The position numbers and the translations under genes were made by a program. Of a stretch of 64,000 nt of DNA, positions 28,964 through 38,626 are shown one piece after another. The DNA is from Psychrobacter glacincola (GTDB taxonomy: Bacteria > Pseudomonadota > Gammaproteobacteria > Pseudomonadales > Moraxellaceae). The stretch lies in contig LIQB01000006.1 in assembly GCA_001411745.2 (NCBI GenBank), forward strand, positions 98,687-162,686. The letters run 5' to 3'. The notes below the pieces were generated by a model. That model saw nothing but the letters and a program-made list of their open reading frames with translations, was not told where the DNA came from and did not search any database. How positions within the stretch are numbered: the stretch's first letter is position 1; each line of letters starts with the position of its first letter.

Positions 28964-29670
28964 TGTCAGAAATATCGCTAATATCAACCAATATACGCCA
29001 AGACAGTAAGCCTTTGCGCATTGCTGTCTTGGTATCTGGTAGTGGTAGCAACTTGCAAGTACTGATAGATGCGATGCAAGCTGGCGCACTGCCAATTGAG
29101 ATTGTTGGCGTCATTAGCAACCGCGAGGATGCTTATGCCATCACCCGTGCAAAAGACGCTGACATTCCAGTGGCAGTATTGTCACATGTTGCTAGCGGCA
29201 AACGCATGGGAATCAAGACTTTTGAGACTCATGCCAGCAGCCAACTAGCATCATGGCAACCAGATCTCATTGTGTTAGCTGGTTTTATGCGTGTCTTGAG
29301 TGCAGATTTTATCGATAATGCACCAGCGCCGATGATTAATCTGCACCCCTCTTTACTACCTATCTATAAAGGCCTTGATACCCATCAGCGTGCGATACAA
29401 GCAGGTGAGCGACATCATGGCTGTAGTATTCATGTCGTCACCGCTGAGCTCGACGCGGGTACTGTTTTGACCCAAGCGCTGTTAGAGATACATCAAAGAG
29501 ACACTGCCGATAGCTTGCAAGCACGCGTGCAAAAGCTTGAGCATCAATTGCTCCCTTGGACGATTTTATTATTGGCCAAAGGCGCACTCTCGCTAGACCA
29601 TGCTCAAGCAGCCAATCAACAAAGTATGTCTTTACCAACGCTACCATTAAAACTATATTTGAACGACTGA
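28963..29670 (+). CDS. purN: Phosphoribosylglycinamide formyltransferase
   Basis: Third step of IMP synthesis: transfers formyl from 10-formyl-THF to GAR. 235 aa; the phosphate-binding loop LVSGSGSNLQVL, the catalytic region MINLHPSLLPIYKGLDTH and the Asp in ELDAGTVLTQ are intact. It has about 18 extra N-terminal residues before the usual start of the fold and a short C-terminal extension. It overlaps purM by 1 base and ends at a bidirectional terminator. Confidence 0.95.
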   Translation: MSEISLISTNIRQDSKPLRIAVLVSGSGSNLQVLIDAMQAGALPIEIVGVISNREDAYAITRAKDADIPVAVLSHVASGKRMGIKTFETHASSQLASWQPDLIVLAGFMRVLSADFIDNAPAPMINLHPSLLPIYKGLDTHQRAIQAGERHHGCSIHVVTAELDAGTVLTQALLEIHQRDTADSLQARVQKLEHQLLPWTILLLAKGALSLDHAQAANQQSMSLPTLPLKLYLND

Positions 29671-29734
29671 GTAAGTAGCGACAGTCACAAATTATCAGGC
29701 ACCAACTATCAAACTTAAACTCTTTGCATAAAAA

Positions 29735-29766
29735 AGCCCAGTCACTCAATGAATGACTGGGCTTTC
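29735..29766 (+). terminator. Terminator between purN and the convergent dehydrogenase
   Basis: AGCCCAGTCA (29735-29744) and TGACTGGGCT (29754-29763) form a 10-bp stem with A5 upstream and TTT downstream, so it can serve both converging genes. Confidence 0.85.
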
Positions 29767-29820
29767 TAATAGCTACCTTTAAAATCTTCTAAAACATATT
29801 AATCCCGAAGACTTCAGCTA

Positions 29821-31203
29821 TTATTGACTTTTATGAACATGTAGCCCTTTAATATTTACAAATTCTTTGATACCAAAACCGCCATGCTCGCGACCATGAC
29901 CTGAGTTCTTCACTCCACCAAATGGCAACGCTGGATTTGCAAGACCGTAACCATTGATATAGACCATGCCCGTATCAAACTCTTCACGCGCTAGGCGAAT
30001 GGCTTTGGCTTCGTCTTTAGAGAAGATAGCACCGCCCAAACCGTAGCGACTGTCATTGGCAATGCGTAATGCATCATCTTGGTCTTTGGCTCGTATTAAT
30101 GAGGCGACAGGACCAAATAATTCGTCATCATAGGCAGGTTGGCCTTTTTCGACATTCTCCAAGATAGTGGCTGGATAAAAACTGCCTTTACCTTCTGGCA
30201 ATTGACCACCAACAGCAATCGTTGCGCCTTTTGCCACACTGTCTTCTACTTGCTCATGCAATTTTTCTTGTAAATCTTTGCGGGCTAACGGACCAAGATC
30301 AGAGTCATCATTCATCGGATCACCAGATTTAGCATCTGCAAACTTTTTGACAATGCGTTCACGGAAATCATCGTACAAGCTATCAACGACGATAAAGCGC
30401 TTAGCGGCGACACAAGTTTCACCATTATTAATGAGACGCGCTTGGGTACAAGTTTCTACCGCTAACTCTACATCAGCATCTTCTAAGACAATAAAGGCAT
30501 CGTTTGAGCCTAATTCTAGCACCACCTTTTTAATGGCTTTTGCTGCTTGCTGACCCACAATGCTACCAGCGCCGTCGCTACCTGTCAGTGTGACACCGCG
30601 CACTTTGTCATGACCGATTAATGCTTCTGATTGGTCGTGATCGATTAAAATCGTACGGAACAAATCGTTTGGTAACTCTGACTCATGGAAGATTTTTTCG
30701 ATTAACAAGCCTGAACCAGTCACGTTTGACGCGTGCTTGAGTAAAATACTATTACCTGCCATCAGATTTGCGATGGTATAACGGAATACTTGGTAAGCAG
30801 GAAAGTTCCATGGCTGCATACCATAAATGACACCGATAGGCTGATAAGTCACAATACCTTTCTTCAAGCCTTCAAGATCACGTTCATCGTCAGCAAGTGC
30901 AGCCACCCCTTTTTCTGCGGTATAGTCGCAAATTGCTTTACACAAATCTATTTCTTGCAAACTCTGACTATAGAGCTTACCACGCTCCTCAGTCATGAGT
31001 TTAGACAACTCTTCTTTGTACTTGAGCAATGTCTCACCGATAGAATTGATGACTTTTGCACGCGCTTCATGGCTGGTTTTACGCCACTCAGTAAATGCTT
31101 GGTGCGAGGATTCAACAATCTTGTTCACCTCGTCATTACTCATGTAATCGTATTCTTTGATCGCTTCACCCGTTGCTGGGTTTATAGTAGTAATATCTGC
31201 CAT
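29821..31203 (-). CDS. sad: NAD(P)-dependent succinate-semialdehyde dehydrogenase (Sad/YneI-like)
   Basis: Aldehyde dehydrogenase, 460 aa, matching the shorter Sad (YneI) branch rather than the 480-aa GabD. PWNFPAYQVFRY holds the oxyanion Asn133, Glu230 is in LELGSNDAF and the catalytic Cys264 in NNGETCVAAKRF; GPVASLIRAKDQDDAL and FGGVKNSGHGREHG follow. Likely reaction: succinate semialdehyde to succinate, feeding the TCA cycle. No gabT or gabP is adjacent. A LysR gene lies upstream on the same strand. Confidence 0.85.
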   Translation of the reverse strand: MADITTINPATGEAIKEYDYMSNDEVNKIVESSHQAFTEWRKTSHEARAKVINSIGETLLKYKEELSKLMTEERGKLYSQSLQEIDLCKAICDYTAEKGVAALADDERDLEGLKKGIVTYQPIGVIYGMQPWNFPAYQVFRYTIANLMAGNSILLKHASNVTGSGLLIEKIFHESELPNDLFRTILIDHDQSEALIGHDKVRGVTLTGSDGAGSIVGQQAAKAIKKVVLELGSNDAFIVLEDADVELAVETCTQARLINNGETCVAAKRFIVVDSLYDDFRERIVKKFADAKSGDPMNDDSDLGPLARKDLQEKLHEQVEDSVAKGATIAVGGQLPEGKGSFYPATILENVEKGQPAYDDELFGPVASLIRAKDQDDALRIANDSRYGLGGAIFSKDEAKAIRLAREEFDTGMVYINGYGLANPALPFGGVKNSGHGREHGGFGIKEFVNIKGLHVHKSQ

Positions 31204-31605
31204 GATTATTATCCTTATTTATTCAACTATTTTATTGGTTTGAAAATTGATCGCTTAAACATCTGAAAACTTAGAAACACATAAACCAAGAATGGTCATT
31301 TTTATAAATGGATATGGTTAAATTGGACAACTTCATCAACGATTTTATGAAATCCGATACTGTCGTATAACTTAACAATAGGCTATGTATTTGTCTTTTT
31401 TCTTAAAGGAAATTCATCATAGCAAAATGTACAACGAGTAGTTTTACAAGTTATAAAGAAGTGTTCGTAAGATGTTAAGAATGTGACTGACCGATTTATT
31501 AGGTTGAAATATTGGACGAGATTTTTCAGTAAAATTACGCCAATAAAAAAACCAGCGCTTGGGCTGGTTTAATAAATAAGCAATCGATAACCAAAAACAA
31601 ATGGC
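31204..31605. other. Spacer between sad and lysR
   Basis: 402 bases, AT-rich. The right end holds the lysR terminator; the sad promoter should lie in the remainder. No ORF was seen. Confidence 0.5.
31549..31570 (-). terminator. Terminator of the lysR gene
   Basis: AAACCAGC (31549-31556) and GCTGGTTT (31563-31570) form an 8-bp stem followed by T7 on the minus strand. Confidence 0.8.
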
Positions 31606-32595
31606 TTAAAACAAATGATTCATCACAGGAATTTCTTGGGGTGGATTCTCTTCTTCGTCAACAATTTGACGAGCCACATGCATGATAAGCTGACGCAACC
31701 AACGATGGGCGGGATGATGCTGCAACAAAGGCGACCACGCCATCGTTAGCTCAAATTCAGGGATAAAAAATGGTGGCTCGACCATCATGATACTGTCGTT
31801 ATTAGCCTGCATTTTTGCTACACGCGTAGGCAAAGTTGCAACCAAATCTTTATTGGCTGCAAGCATGGCTGGCATTTGATAGTGGCGGGTAAAAACACTG
31901 ATTTGACGTTTTTGACCTAAACGTTGCAGTGCTTGATCAATTGAACCTAGGCCACCAGATTTTTCTGGATTGACACCAAATCCCACACCCATACCCGTTT
32001 TAGAGACCCAAACGTGCTGCGCCTTAAGATAATTTTTGAGATTAAAGCGATGAGCATAGGGACTGTCAGAGGACAATAGGCAGCTAAAGGTATCACGCCA
32101 GACCAAAACTTGGTGGAAACTTTGCGGAATTTCATTAAAGCGGTTGATCGCCAAGTCCACTCGCCCCTGCTCCATATCACGATATGAGACGTCCGATGGC
32201 GTTAAGAAATCTAAGATGACATTTGGTGCCTCTGAGCGCAATGCTTTGACCAATTTTGGTACCAATGTCGCTTCAGCATAGTCTGAGGTCATGATACGAA
32301 AAACGCGCGAGGTACTATAAGGGCGAAACTCGGTACGTGGCTCAAGCACTTGCGTCAAATCCGCAAGTATTTCACGAATACGAGGCTGTAACTCCAAAGC
32401 GCGTTCAGTCGGCGTCATGCCTTCGGATGAGCGTACCAGCAACGGATCATTAAATAGCTTACGCAGCCGGCGCAAAATATTACTCATCGCAGGTTGCGTA
32501 ATGCCAAGCTGCTCAGCTGCACGAGTAACGTTTTTTTCTCGTAACAACACATCTAGATGTACCAATAAATTTAAATCTACCCGCTGCAAATTCAT
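31606..32595 (-). CDS. LysR-type transcriptional regulator
   Basis: 329 aa. HTH at residues about 5-62 (VDLNLLVHLDVLLREKNVTRAAEQLGITQPAMSNILRRLR), then FNDPLLVRSSEGMTPTERA and a LysR effector domain. The opening LNLLVHLDVLL resembles the NodD/LinR branch, whose members sense aromatic or related small molecules. It is divergent from isocitrate lyase with a 689-base spacer and upstream of sad, so either could be a target. The C-terminal tail EEENPPQEIPVMNHLF is acidic and Pro-rich. Confidence 0.88.
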   Translation of the reverse strand: MNLQRVDLNLLVHLDVLLREKNVTRAAEQLGITQPAMSNILRRLRKLFNDPLLVRSSEGMTPTERALELQPRIREILADLTQVLEPRTEFRPYSTSRVFRIMTSDYAEATLVPKLVKALRSEAPNVILDFLTPSDVSYRDMEQGRVDLAINRFNEIPQSFHQVLVWRDTFSCLLSSDSPYAHRFNLKNYLKAQHVWVSKTGMGVGFGVNPEKSGGLGSIDQALQRLGQKRQISVFTRHYQMPAMLAANKDLVATLPTRVAKMQANNDSIMMVEPPFFIPEFELTMAWSPLLQHHPAHRWLRQLIMHVARQIVDEEENPPQEIPVMNHLF

Positions 32596-33284
32596 ATATG
32601 TCTCTTTACCTTAAAATAAATACCACTACAAACGCGGCGTTTTTTGCCCTGTTATTTAGTATAAATCATCTATAACAGCATGAAATAAGGACAATTTTAT
32701 ATTAATTATTTTGATATACGCTTATTATAACTGAAATTATTAATCATAAGTCATTGTTTTATATGCACTATCATAAAATTAAATACCCAAGATAATAATC
32801 ATAAACTAGATAAATCAAGGTAACCTAGCTATAGTGGCTAGCAAGCGCTTAATCAGTCCTTGTTTAATGTTAGGCAGTCGCCGTGCGTTTTGATGGATTG
32901 ACTACCATAGGTATTTTATCGCATTTTCATGCGGAAATACGGACATAACATTTATTACACAAACTTAATTTTTTGCTCTCATTTGTTTTTAAGCTTGAAT
33001 TAGTAGTTGGCACTTTTTAGGGCAATAAGCACTTTAACAGTCAAAAAAGGCTTATAAAAAGCGCATTCAACCTAAAACGAAAGACCCAATAATAAAAGCT
33101 GACCGATTCGACAGGTTTTATTTGCTTTTATCATAATTTTCTTATAGTTTAGTAGAGATTGCTAACGCATAAGGTTTATATTTTAGATTTTCACTTCTGC
33201 CAGCATCTTTCTACATATATCAAAATTACCTCAATACTTGTAATTTTCTAAGTTACTAATTTTCACCACCCCAAGGAGACATAG
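32596..33284. promoter_or_regulatory. Long divergent regulatory spacer, lysR / aceA
   Basis: 689 bases, strongly AT-rich and without an ORF. CTAGC-N7-GCTAG (32825-32841) is an interrupted inverted repeat of the kind LysR proteins bind. A possible weak promoter for aceA is near 33129-33155 (TTGCTT, then TATAGT at a short spacing). The aceA ribosome site AAGGAG is at about 33272-33277. Confidence 0.4.
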
Positions 33285-34871
33285 ATGTCAACTGCATATA
33301 AATCAGCGATCGACTTAGTACGTGAATTAAAGCAAAAGCACGGTAACTGGCAGAATATCAGCGAAACCGATGCGGCACGTATGATGTCACAAAACCGTTT
33401 TAAAACGGGCTTAGATATCGCCAAATATACTGCAAAAATCATGCGTCAAGACATGGAAGACTATGACAATGATACGTCTCAGTACACGCAGTCTTTAGGT
33501 GCATGGCATGGTTTTGTTGCTCAACAAACCATGTACGCTAAGAAAAAATATTTTGGTACGACGTCTAAAACTTACATCTACCTATCAGGTTGGATGGTTG
33601 CAGCCCTTCGCTCTGAGTTTGGTCCTCTTCCTGACCAATCTATGCATGAAAAAACCTCTGTACCTAAGCTAATCGAAGAAATCTACACCTTCTTACGTCA
33701 AGCTGATGCTAAAGTATTGAACGACTACTTCCGTGAGCTAAATGCTGCAGAAGAAGCGGGTCAAGATACCTCAGCCATCCTAGAAAAAATCGAAAACTTT
33801 GATTCACATGTTGTGCCAATCATTGCTGACATCGATGCAGGTTTCGGTAACGAAGAAGCCACTTACTTGCTAACTAAGCAAATGATCGAAGCTGGTGCTT
33901 GTGCTATTCAGGTTGAAAACCAAGTATCTGACGCGAAGCAATGTGGTCACCAAGCGGGTAAAGTCACTGTACCGCATGAAGACTATATCGCAAAAATCAA
34001 CGCTATTCGTTATGCATTCTTAGAGCTTGGTGTTGAAGACGGCGTTATCGTTGCTCGTACTGACTCTGAAGGCGCGTCACTCACGCAAAAAATCCCAGTA
34101 TCAAATGAGCCAGGCGATCTTGCTTCTCAGTACATCGATTTTATCGAGATGGAAGAAGTCACGCTAGAAAACGCCAAAGAGAACGACAGCTTGCTTAAGC
34201 ATAACGGCAAACTAGTACGTCCAGTTCGCCTTCAAAATGGTCTATATCAATTCCGTGAAGAAACGAACATCGACCGTGTCGTACTTGACTGTGTAACGGC
34301 TCTAGAAAATGGCGCGGATCTACTATGGATCGAAACACCGACTCCAGACGTCGCACACATCAAAATGATGGTTGATCGTATTAAAGAGCAACAGCCAAAA
34401 GCCAAGCTTGTATACAATAACAGCCCATCGTTCAACTGGACGCTTAACTTCCGTAAGCAAATCATCGCTCAGTGGGAAGAAGAAGGCAAAGACCTATCTG
34501 CCTACAATAAAGATGACTTGATGAGTGCTGATTACGATGGTACTGAACTTGATACCGCAGCTGACGAAGCGGCTAGAAACTTCCAACGTGATGCGTCACG
34601 TGAAGCAGGTGTATTCCATCACCTAATCACGCTACCTACTTACCACACCACTGCGCTTAGCGTGCATGAGCTTGCTAAAGGCTACTTCGGTGAAGATGGT
34701 ATGCTTGCTTATGCTGCTGGCGTACAACGTAAAGAAATCCGTGAAGGCATCGCTTGTGTTAAGCATCAAGCAATGGCGGGCTCTGACCTTGGCGATGATC
34801 ACAAAGAGATCTTCTCTGGTGAAAATGCCCTTAAAGCTGGCGGCGGCAAGAACACGATGAACCAGTTCTAA
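33285..34871 (+). CDS. aceA: Isocitrate lyase
   Basis: First glyoxylate-shunt enzyme: isocitrate to glyoxylate and succinate. 528 aa, the long form seen in Moraxellaceae and other bacteria rather than the 434-aa E. coli type. Catalytic loop KQCGHQAGK with Cys220, metal-site motif ADIDAGFGN at 181-189, and NNSPSFNW later in the barrel. An insertion between the barrel strands (about residues 259-310) accounts for the additional length. An AAGGAG site precedes the ATG. It works with malate synthase G, encoded 25 kb away. It is monocistronic with a terminator. Confidence 0.96.
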   Translation: MSTAYKSAIDLVRELKQKHGNWQNISETDAARMMSQNRFKTGLDIAKYTAKIMRQDMEDYDNDTSQYTQSLGAWHGFVAQQTMYAKKKYFGTTSKTYIYLSGWMVAALRSEFGPLPDQSMHEKTSVPKLIEEIYTFLRQADAKVLNDYFRELNAAEEAGQDTSAILEKIENFDSHVVPIIADIDAGFGNEEATYLLTKQMIEAGACAIQVENQVSDAKQCGHQAGKVTVPHEDYIAKINAIRYAFLELGVEDGVIVARTDSEGASLTQKIPVSNEPGDLASQYIDFIEMEEVTLENAKENDSLLKHNGKLVRPVRLQNGLYQFREETNIDRVVLDCVTALENGADLLWIETPTPDVAHIKMMVDRIKEQQPKAKLVYNNSPSFNWTLNFRKQIIAQWEEEGKDLSAYNKDDLMSADYDGTELDTAADEAARNFQRDASREAGVFHHLITLPTYHTTALSVHELAKGYFGEDGMLAYAAGVQRKEIREGIACVKHQAMAGSDLGDDHKEIFSGENALKAGGGKNTMNQF

Positions 34872-34917
34872 TCACCGACCACTTATAAGTACATCTCGTA
34901 AGTACCAGTTATAGAGA

Positions 34918-34949
34918 AAGCCGTCCTATCTTGTAGGGCGGCTTTTTTA
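34918..34949 (+). terminator. Terminator of aceA
   Basis: AAGCCGTCCTA pairs with TAGGGCGGCTT (one G-U), loop TCTTG, followed by T5. Confidence 0.85.
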
Positions 34950-35008
34950 TGTCTGCTTATTTGCACTCTATTATTGTAAGATTTTGAGCATTGTGAGCTT
35001 GTTAATTC

Positions 35009-36241
35009 TTAATTTGAGTGCTTATTATCCTTACTATCAGCCTCTTTTATATTATTGCTATTATCCTCTTTCTGACTACTCTGTATACCGACTGAATCGT
35101 GAATTTTTGGATTTTCACCCATCAGCTCACGCTTCATATTTTTTATACGGGGATCATGTTTAAAAAATTTACGATAGATTGCTTTTATCATTCTGTAAAT
35201 TAGATAAAAAATACCGCCAAGTACAAGCAGCCACCACAGTTGTATCAATCCAAGCGCTACTGATCTAAGTATCTCCCAGCCATCTTTAAATGCTTGACTC
35301 ACTTGACTACTAAAACTTGGTTGCTCAGCATCTAATAGCACATCTAGATTTTGTGTGGTTTCTTTATAACTGATATCTGGCTGCATAAAGGTCAGGTTAA
35401 TGGTGCTATATTGAACTTTATCAGCGATAGCCAGTTGCTCAAGCTTGGCAAGCTCTTGCTGACGACGTGCCGCATAAGTCGCGGTAATAGCATCAACATT
35501 GCTGCCTTGGTCTTTATCATTTTTACTATTGAGGCGTTCTTGGCTAAGCTCGCTTGCCATATCACTATTTAGCTGGCTCGCTAGCTGTTCACGATAAATA
35601 TCTAATGTCACATCTTGAGCACTAAACTGCTGCCCATTTAAAAATGCGACTTGCTGTTGTAATTGCGCTAGGAACTTACTGACATTGGCGCGAGGAATAC
35701 GAACCGTCATGTCAGCTTGACGAGTGTAGGTTGTAAGCGTGATATTTTTATTGCCTTGTACAAAGGTTCGACTATCACGTGGATGATTGCTAATATTGCT
35801 AAGTGCCACATAACCAGCCTGTTGCCGTGTCAAACTCTCAATAGCATCACTAGTTTTGACGACATCTTCAACCTTAAAATCAGCACTGGCAGTTATCAAT
35901 AGCGCTTTGCCCGCAATTTTAATGTCTGCTGCCTGACTACCAAGGGTCTGTTCACTAGTGCTCGATAGGTTTGCAACCTCTAAGCCATTGGATGCGTTAT
36001 CGACTGCCGCATCGGACATGATGCCAGCCATCTCACTATTAACAACCTCCTCCGTTGCAGACTGAACCGACTCCATATCAGCGCTACTCTCTGCATATTC
36101 AGAAGAGCTATCGCAGCCGCCTATCAATAACACAGACCCAAGCATTATTGGTAGACATAAAACTGATGGAAACAAGGCTTTAGGCAGTAATATTGAATGA
36201 GACTGCTGAGTGTCATACTTCTTTTGAGTGCATTGCGTCAT
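35009..36241 (-). CDS. DUF4349 lipoprotein
   Basis: Predicted lipoprotein with a C-terminal membrane anchor. The N-terminus carries a hydrophobic signal ending in lipobox LIGGC. A DUF4349 domain follows (ASADFKVEDVVKTSDAIESLTRQQAGYV ... DMTVRIPRANVSKFLAQL), containing a helical middle. A transmembrane segment (LIQLWWLLVLGGIFYLIYRMI) and a polar basic-then-acidic tail follow. Starts at 36322, 36280, 36259 and 36241 are all in frame; I chose 36241 because it leaves a normal signal peptide, but ribosome sites are weak throughout. The function of DUF4349 is unknown. Confidence 0.75.
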   Translation of the reverse strand: MTQCTQKKYDTQQSHSILLPKALFPSVLCLPIMLGSVLLIGGCDSSSEYAESSADMESVQSATEEVVNSEMAGIMSDAAVDNASNGLEVANLSSTSEQTLGSQAADIKIAGKALLITASADFKVEDVVKTSDAIESLTRQQAGYVALSNISNHPRDSRTFVQGNKNITLTTYTRQADMTVRIPRANVSKFLAQLQQQVAFLNGQQFSAQDVTLDIYREQLASQLNSDMASELSQERLNSKNDKDQGSNVDAITATYAARRQQELAKLEQLAIADKVQYSTINLTFMQPDISYKETTQNLDVLLDAEQPSFSSQVSQAFKDGWEILRSVALGLIQLWWLLVLGGIFYLIYRMIKAIYRKFFKHDPRIKNMKRELMGENPKIHDSVGIQSSQKEDNSNNIKEADSKDNKHSN

Positions 36242-36492
36242 TATTTTATAATCCGGCATTTTACGAGATATGGTAAACATATTGGATAAAAATATTTTAG
36301 CTTTTATTATAAAGCCAACCACCTTTATCCTACTTTTGTTTAATAATTAACGTTAATTATAATGATTACTTACTAAAAGTATATCTCTAATATTGGCTCA
36401 GATTATTTATAGAAAAAATTTTGCTTGTTATTCGCTGATAGCTTTCATACGATGGTAGTCATTCAAATTTATTAAAATAATCGGGAGCCATC

Positions 36493-38184
36493 ATGCAAGA
36501 GATAGAGCTAAAGTTTTTGGTACCAGAGTCGCGACTAAAAGGTTTGATGCGCCAAGCACGAGTCAAGTCTTCTGAGGTGACGCAACTGGCTGCCCGTTAT
36601 TATGATACCCCAGACCAACAGCTTGCAGAGGCAGGTATTGGCTTACGTATTCGTAAAGAAGGCGATGCTTGGGTACAGACCATCAAAGCGGGTGGCGATG
36701 GCATTGCAGCACGCCTAGAGCATAATGCGGTACTGGATAATGAACAAGTACAAGCGATGTTCGATAATAATACGCTCATGCCTGATTTAACTATTTATAA
36801 AAACACCTCTGTCGCCCCTGCTCTGGCTGAATTTAAGCTAAAAAAACTGGCTAAAAATCTCACACGGTTATATGTGACCGATGTAGAGCGCACCACACGA
36901 TTGCTAGTGGATGATAGTGGTAATGATGGTGATGCAAATAACCATGTCGAGATGGCGTACGACTATGGAGAAATTATTCACGGTAATGATGATACTCAGC
37001 GCGATGCTATTCAAGAGATTGAGTTTGAGCTGGTATCAGGAGATATTGATTTTTTATTTGCAACCGCCAAAACTTGGTGTAAGCGCTACAAGCTTTGTTT
37101 GTCGACTGTGACCAAAGCTGAGCGCGGTGGTTTACTCATCACAGAACAGCAGCATAGTCCAGCTGTCCACGCTGACCTTGATCAGCTAAATATCGATAAG
37201 AAAATTAGTATGCCTGCCTTTGTGCGCGCAGCGGTACATAACTGTCTGTTGCAAATACTGCCCAATAGCAGCGCTATCGTCGCTGGCAGCGAAGAGGACG
37301 ACCATGCATTACAACTATACATTGGTATTGTCCGCTTGCAAGCTGCCCTACAAGCATTTGCTAGCTATTCTGACGAAATCAATCCAGACTGGCTGCCGAT
37401 ACTAAAACAAACAGCCATGTTATTGAATGAATATCGAGAGCTTGCCCATCTTGCCTCACATATAGAGCCTAATTTACAACAGCAAGGTGCACCTACTGTC
37501 GATTGGACAACAGATATCGATGCGCTGAAGATTACTCCCAAGGATGCTGTCAGTGCCAACGATTTTCAGCTGACCTTACTTGAGCTGATCGCCTTTACCA
37601 TGAGCGACCCAAGCCTCGAACCGCAGGCTGATCAACTCGCCATCGATAAACTGGCAAAAACCTTATCCAAACAGCAGGCAAAGCTTGGCAAAGCATTGCA
37701 AAGGCTACAGAGTAAAAAAGACGTTGGCTCAGATAACATTAATATAGAAAGCAATGATTTAAAAGATGACGATTTACAAAGTGTTGACTTAGACGATAGT
37801 GACTTAGAAAACGTAGATTCAAAAAGTGACGATATAGAAAATATTGATCTAGACGATAATAATGCAGAGCACGAGCTACATGAGCAGTTAACCACCTTAC
37901 TTTATATCAGTGAGCTTGCCACGCCATTATTAGATAAGAAAAAGTCAAAAAAGAAAAAAGCCAAGAAGGAAAGTAAACGCTGGCTAAAATACTTAGCAAA
38001 AGCGCAAAAGACTTTGAATAAATATCATAATCATAAAATGTACCAACAGCGCTATCAATTAAAGTCGAAGACAGATAGCATTGCGTTGTATGGCGCTGGC
38101 TGGTTTGCAGCCATGCTAGTGAGAGACCTTAAGCGCACAGAAAAACGCTTGGCTAAAGTGGCAGACAGCTCAGTATTTCGGTAA
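36493..38184 (+). CDS. CYTH and CHAD domain protein (inorganic triphosphatase-like)
   Basis: 563 aa. The N-terminal CYTH domain (residues 1-210) has the ExExK signature EIELK at 3-7 and ends in EIEFELVSGDID; it belongs to the triphosphate tunnel metalloenzymes and, as in E. coli YgiF, probably hydrolyses tripolyphosphate. The CHAD domain (about 235-555) is helical and binds polyphosphate in relatives. Between CHAD halves, residues about 412-460 form an Asp/Ser/Asn-rich repeat (DLKDDDLQSVDLDDSDLENVD) followed by a Lys-rich stretch (KKKSKKKKAKKESK). GGGAG lies before the ATG. A polyphosphate kinase gene is at the end of the window. Confidence 0.85.
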   Translation: MQEIELKFLVPESRLKGLMRQARVKSSEVTQLAARYYDTPDQQLAEAGIGLRIRKEGDAWVQTIKAGGDGIAARLEHNAVLDNEQVQAMFDNNTLMPDLTIYKNTSVAPALAEFKLKKLAKNLTRLYVTDVERTTRLLVDDSGNDGDANNHVEMAYDYGEIIHGNDDTQRDAIQEIEFELVSGDIDFLFATAKTWCKRYKLCLSTVTKAERGGLLITEQQHSPAVHADLDQLNIDKKISMPAFVRAAVHNCLLQILPNSSAIVAGSEEDDHALQLYIGIVRLQAALQAFASYSDEINPDWLPILKQTAMLLNEYRELAHLASHIEPNLQQQGAPTVDWTTDIDALKITPKDAVSANDFQLTLLELIAFTMSDPSLEPQADQLAIDKLAKTLSKQQAKLGKALQRLQSKKDVGSDNINIESNDLKDDDLQSVDLDDSDLENVDSKSDDIENIDLDDNNAEHELHEQLTTLLYISELATPLLDKKKSKKKKAKKESKRWLKYLAKAQKTLNKYHNHKMYQQRYQLKSKTDSIALYGAGWFAAMLVRDLKRTEKRLAKVADSSVFR

Positions 38185-38626
38185 AAATGCTCTTATAGTC
38201 ATTCCACTATAAAAGCATTACAGCGTTAGCCTCGCTTGAAGTATTTATAGTCGGTTCAATATAATTTGGATACAAGGAAGGCAAGCGAAAGTACTACAAA
38301 TAGTAGACTAAGCGAGCCTGACACCGTATCTGATTTATATAGGATTGACTATAATATACATCTACGCTCGGTTGCCTTGTACTACTTTTAAATTGAATCG
38401 ATTATAGCAGCATGAACCAAGCTTAAAATAAAAAAGACAACTCACTTTATATGGGCTGTCTTTTTTTAAGCGCTTTCTTTGAGGTGCTTTTTTTTGATTG
38501 GATGCTTCAACTCAGCCATTTGAAAAACGTAATACTTCAACTGAGTTAAGCATATTTCAAAAATCACTATCCGTTTTCTACATCTAGCGCGTTTATAAGC
38601 CTAAGTATTTTATAAGCTCAAGTATT
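38185..38626. other. Spacer containing dispersed palindromic repeats
   Basis: 442 bases without a gene. The left half holds a 106-bp imperfect palindrome and an inverted diverged partial copy; the right half is AT-rich with short direct repeats (AAGTATTTTATAA, twice, near 38604-38632). Confidence 0.6.
38247..38406. repeat. Imperfect palindromic repeat, MITE-like, with a second inverted partial copy
   Basis: ATAGTC (38247-38252) and GACTAT (38347-38352) bound an element palindromic throughout: AGGCAAGCG is answered by GCGAGCCT, and GTACTAC by TAGTA. From 38406 leftward a diverged copy of one arm is seen in reverse (TATAATCGATTCAA compared with TATAGTCGGTTCAA). The core GCTCGGTTGCCTTG (38366-38379) recurs at 60762-60775. 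Confidence 0.65.

Noticed and set aside
29821..31203. GabD rather than Sad
   Set aside because: Length 460 aa and segments such as PWNFPAYQVFRY and LLKHASNV match the Sad (YneI) branch.
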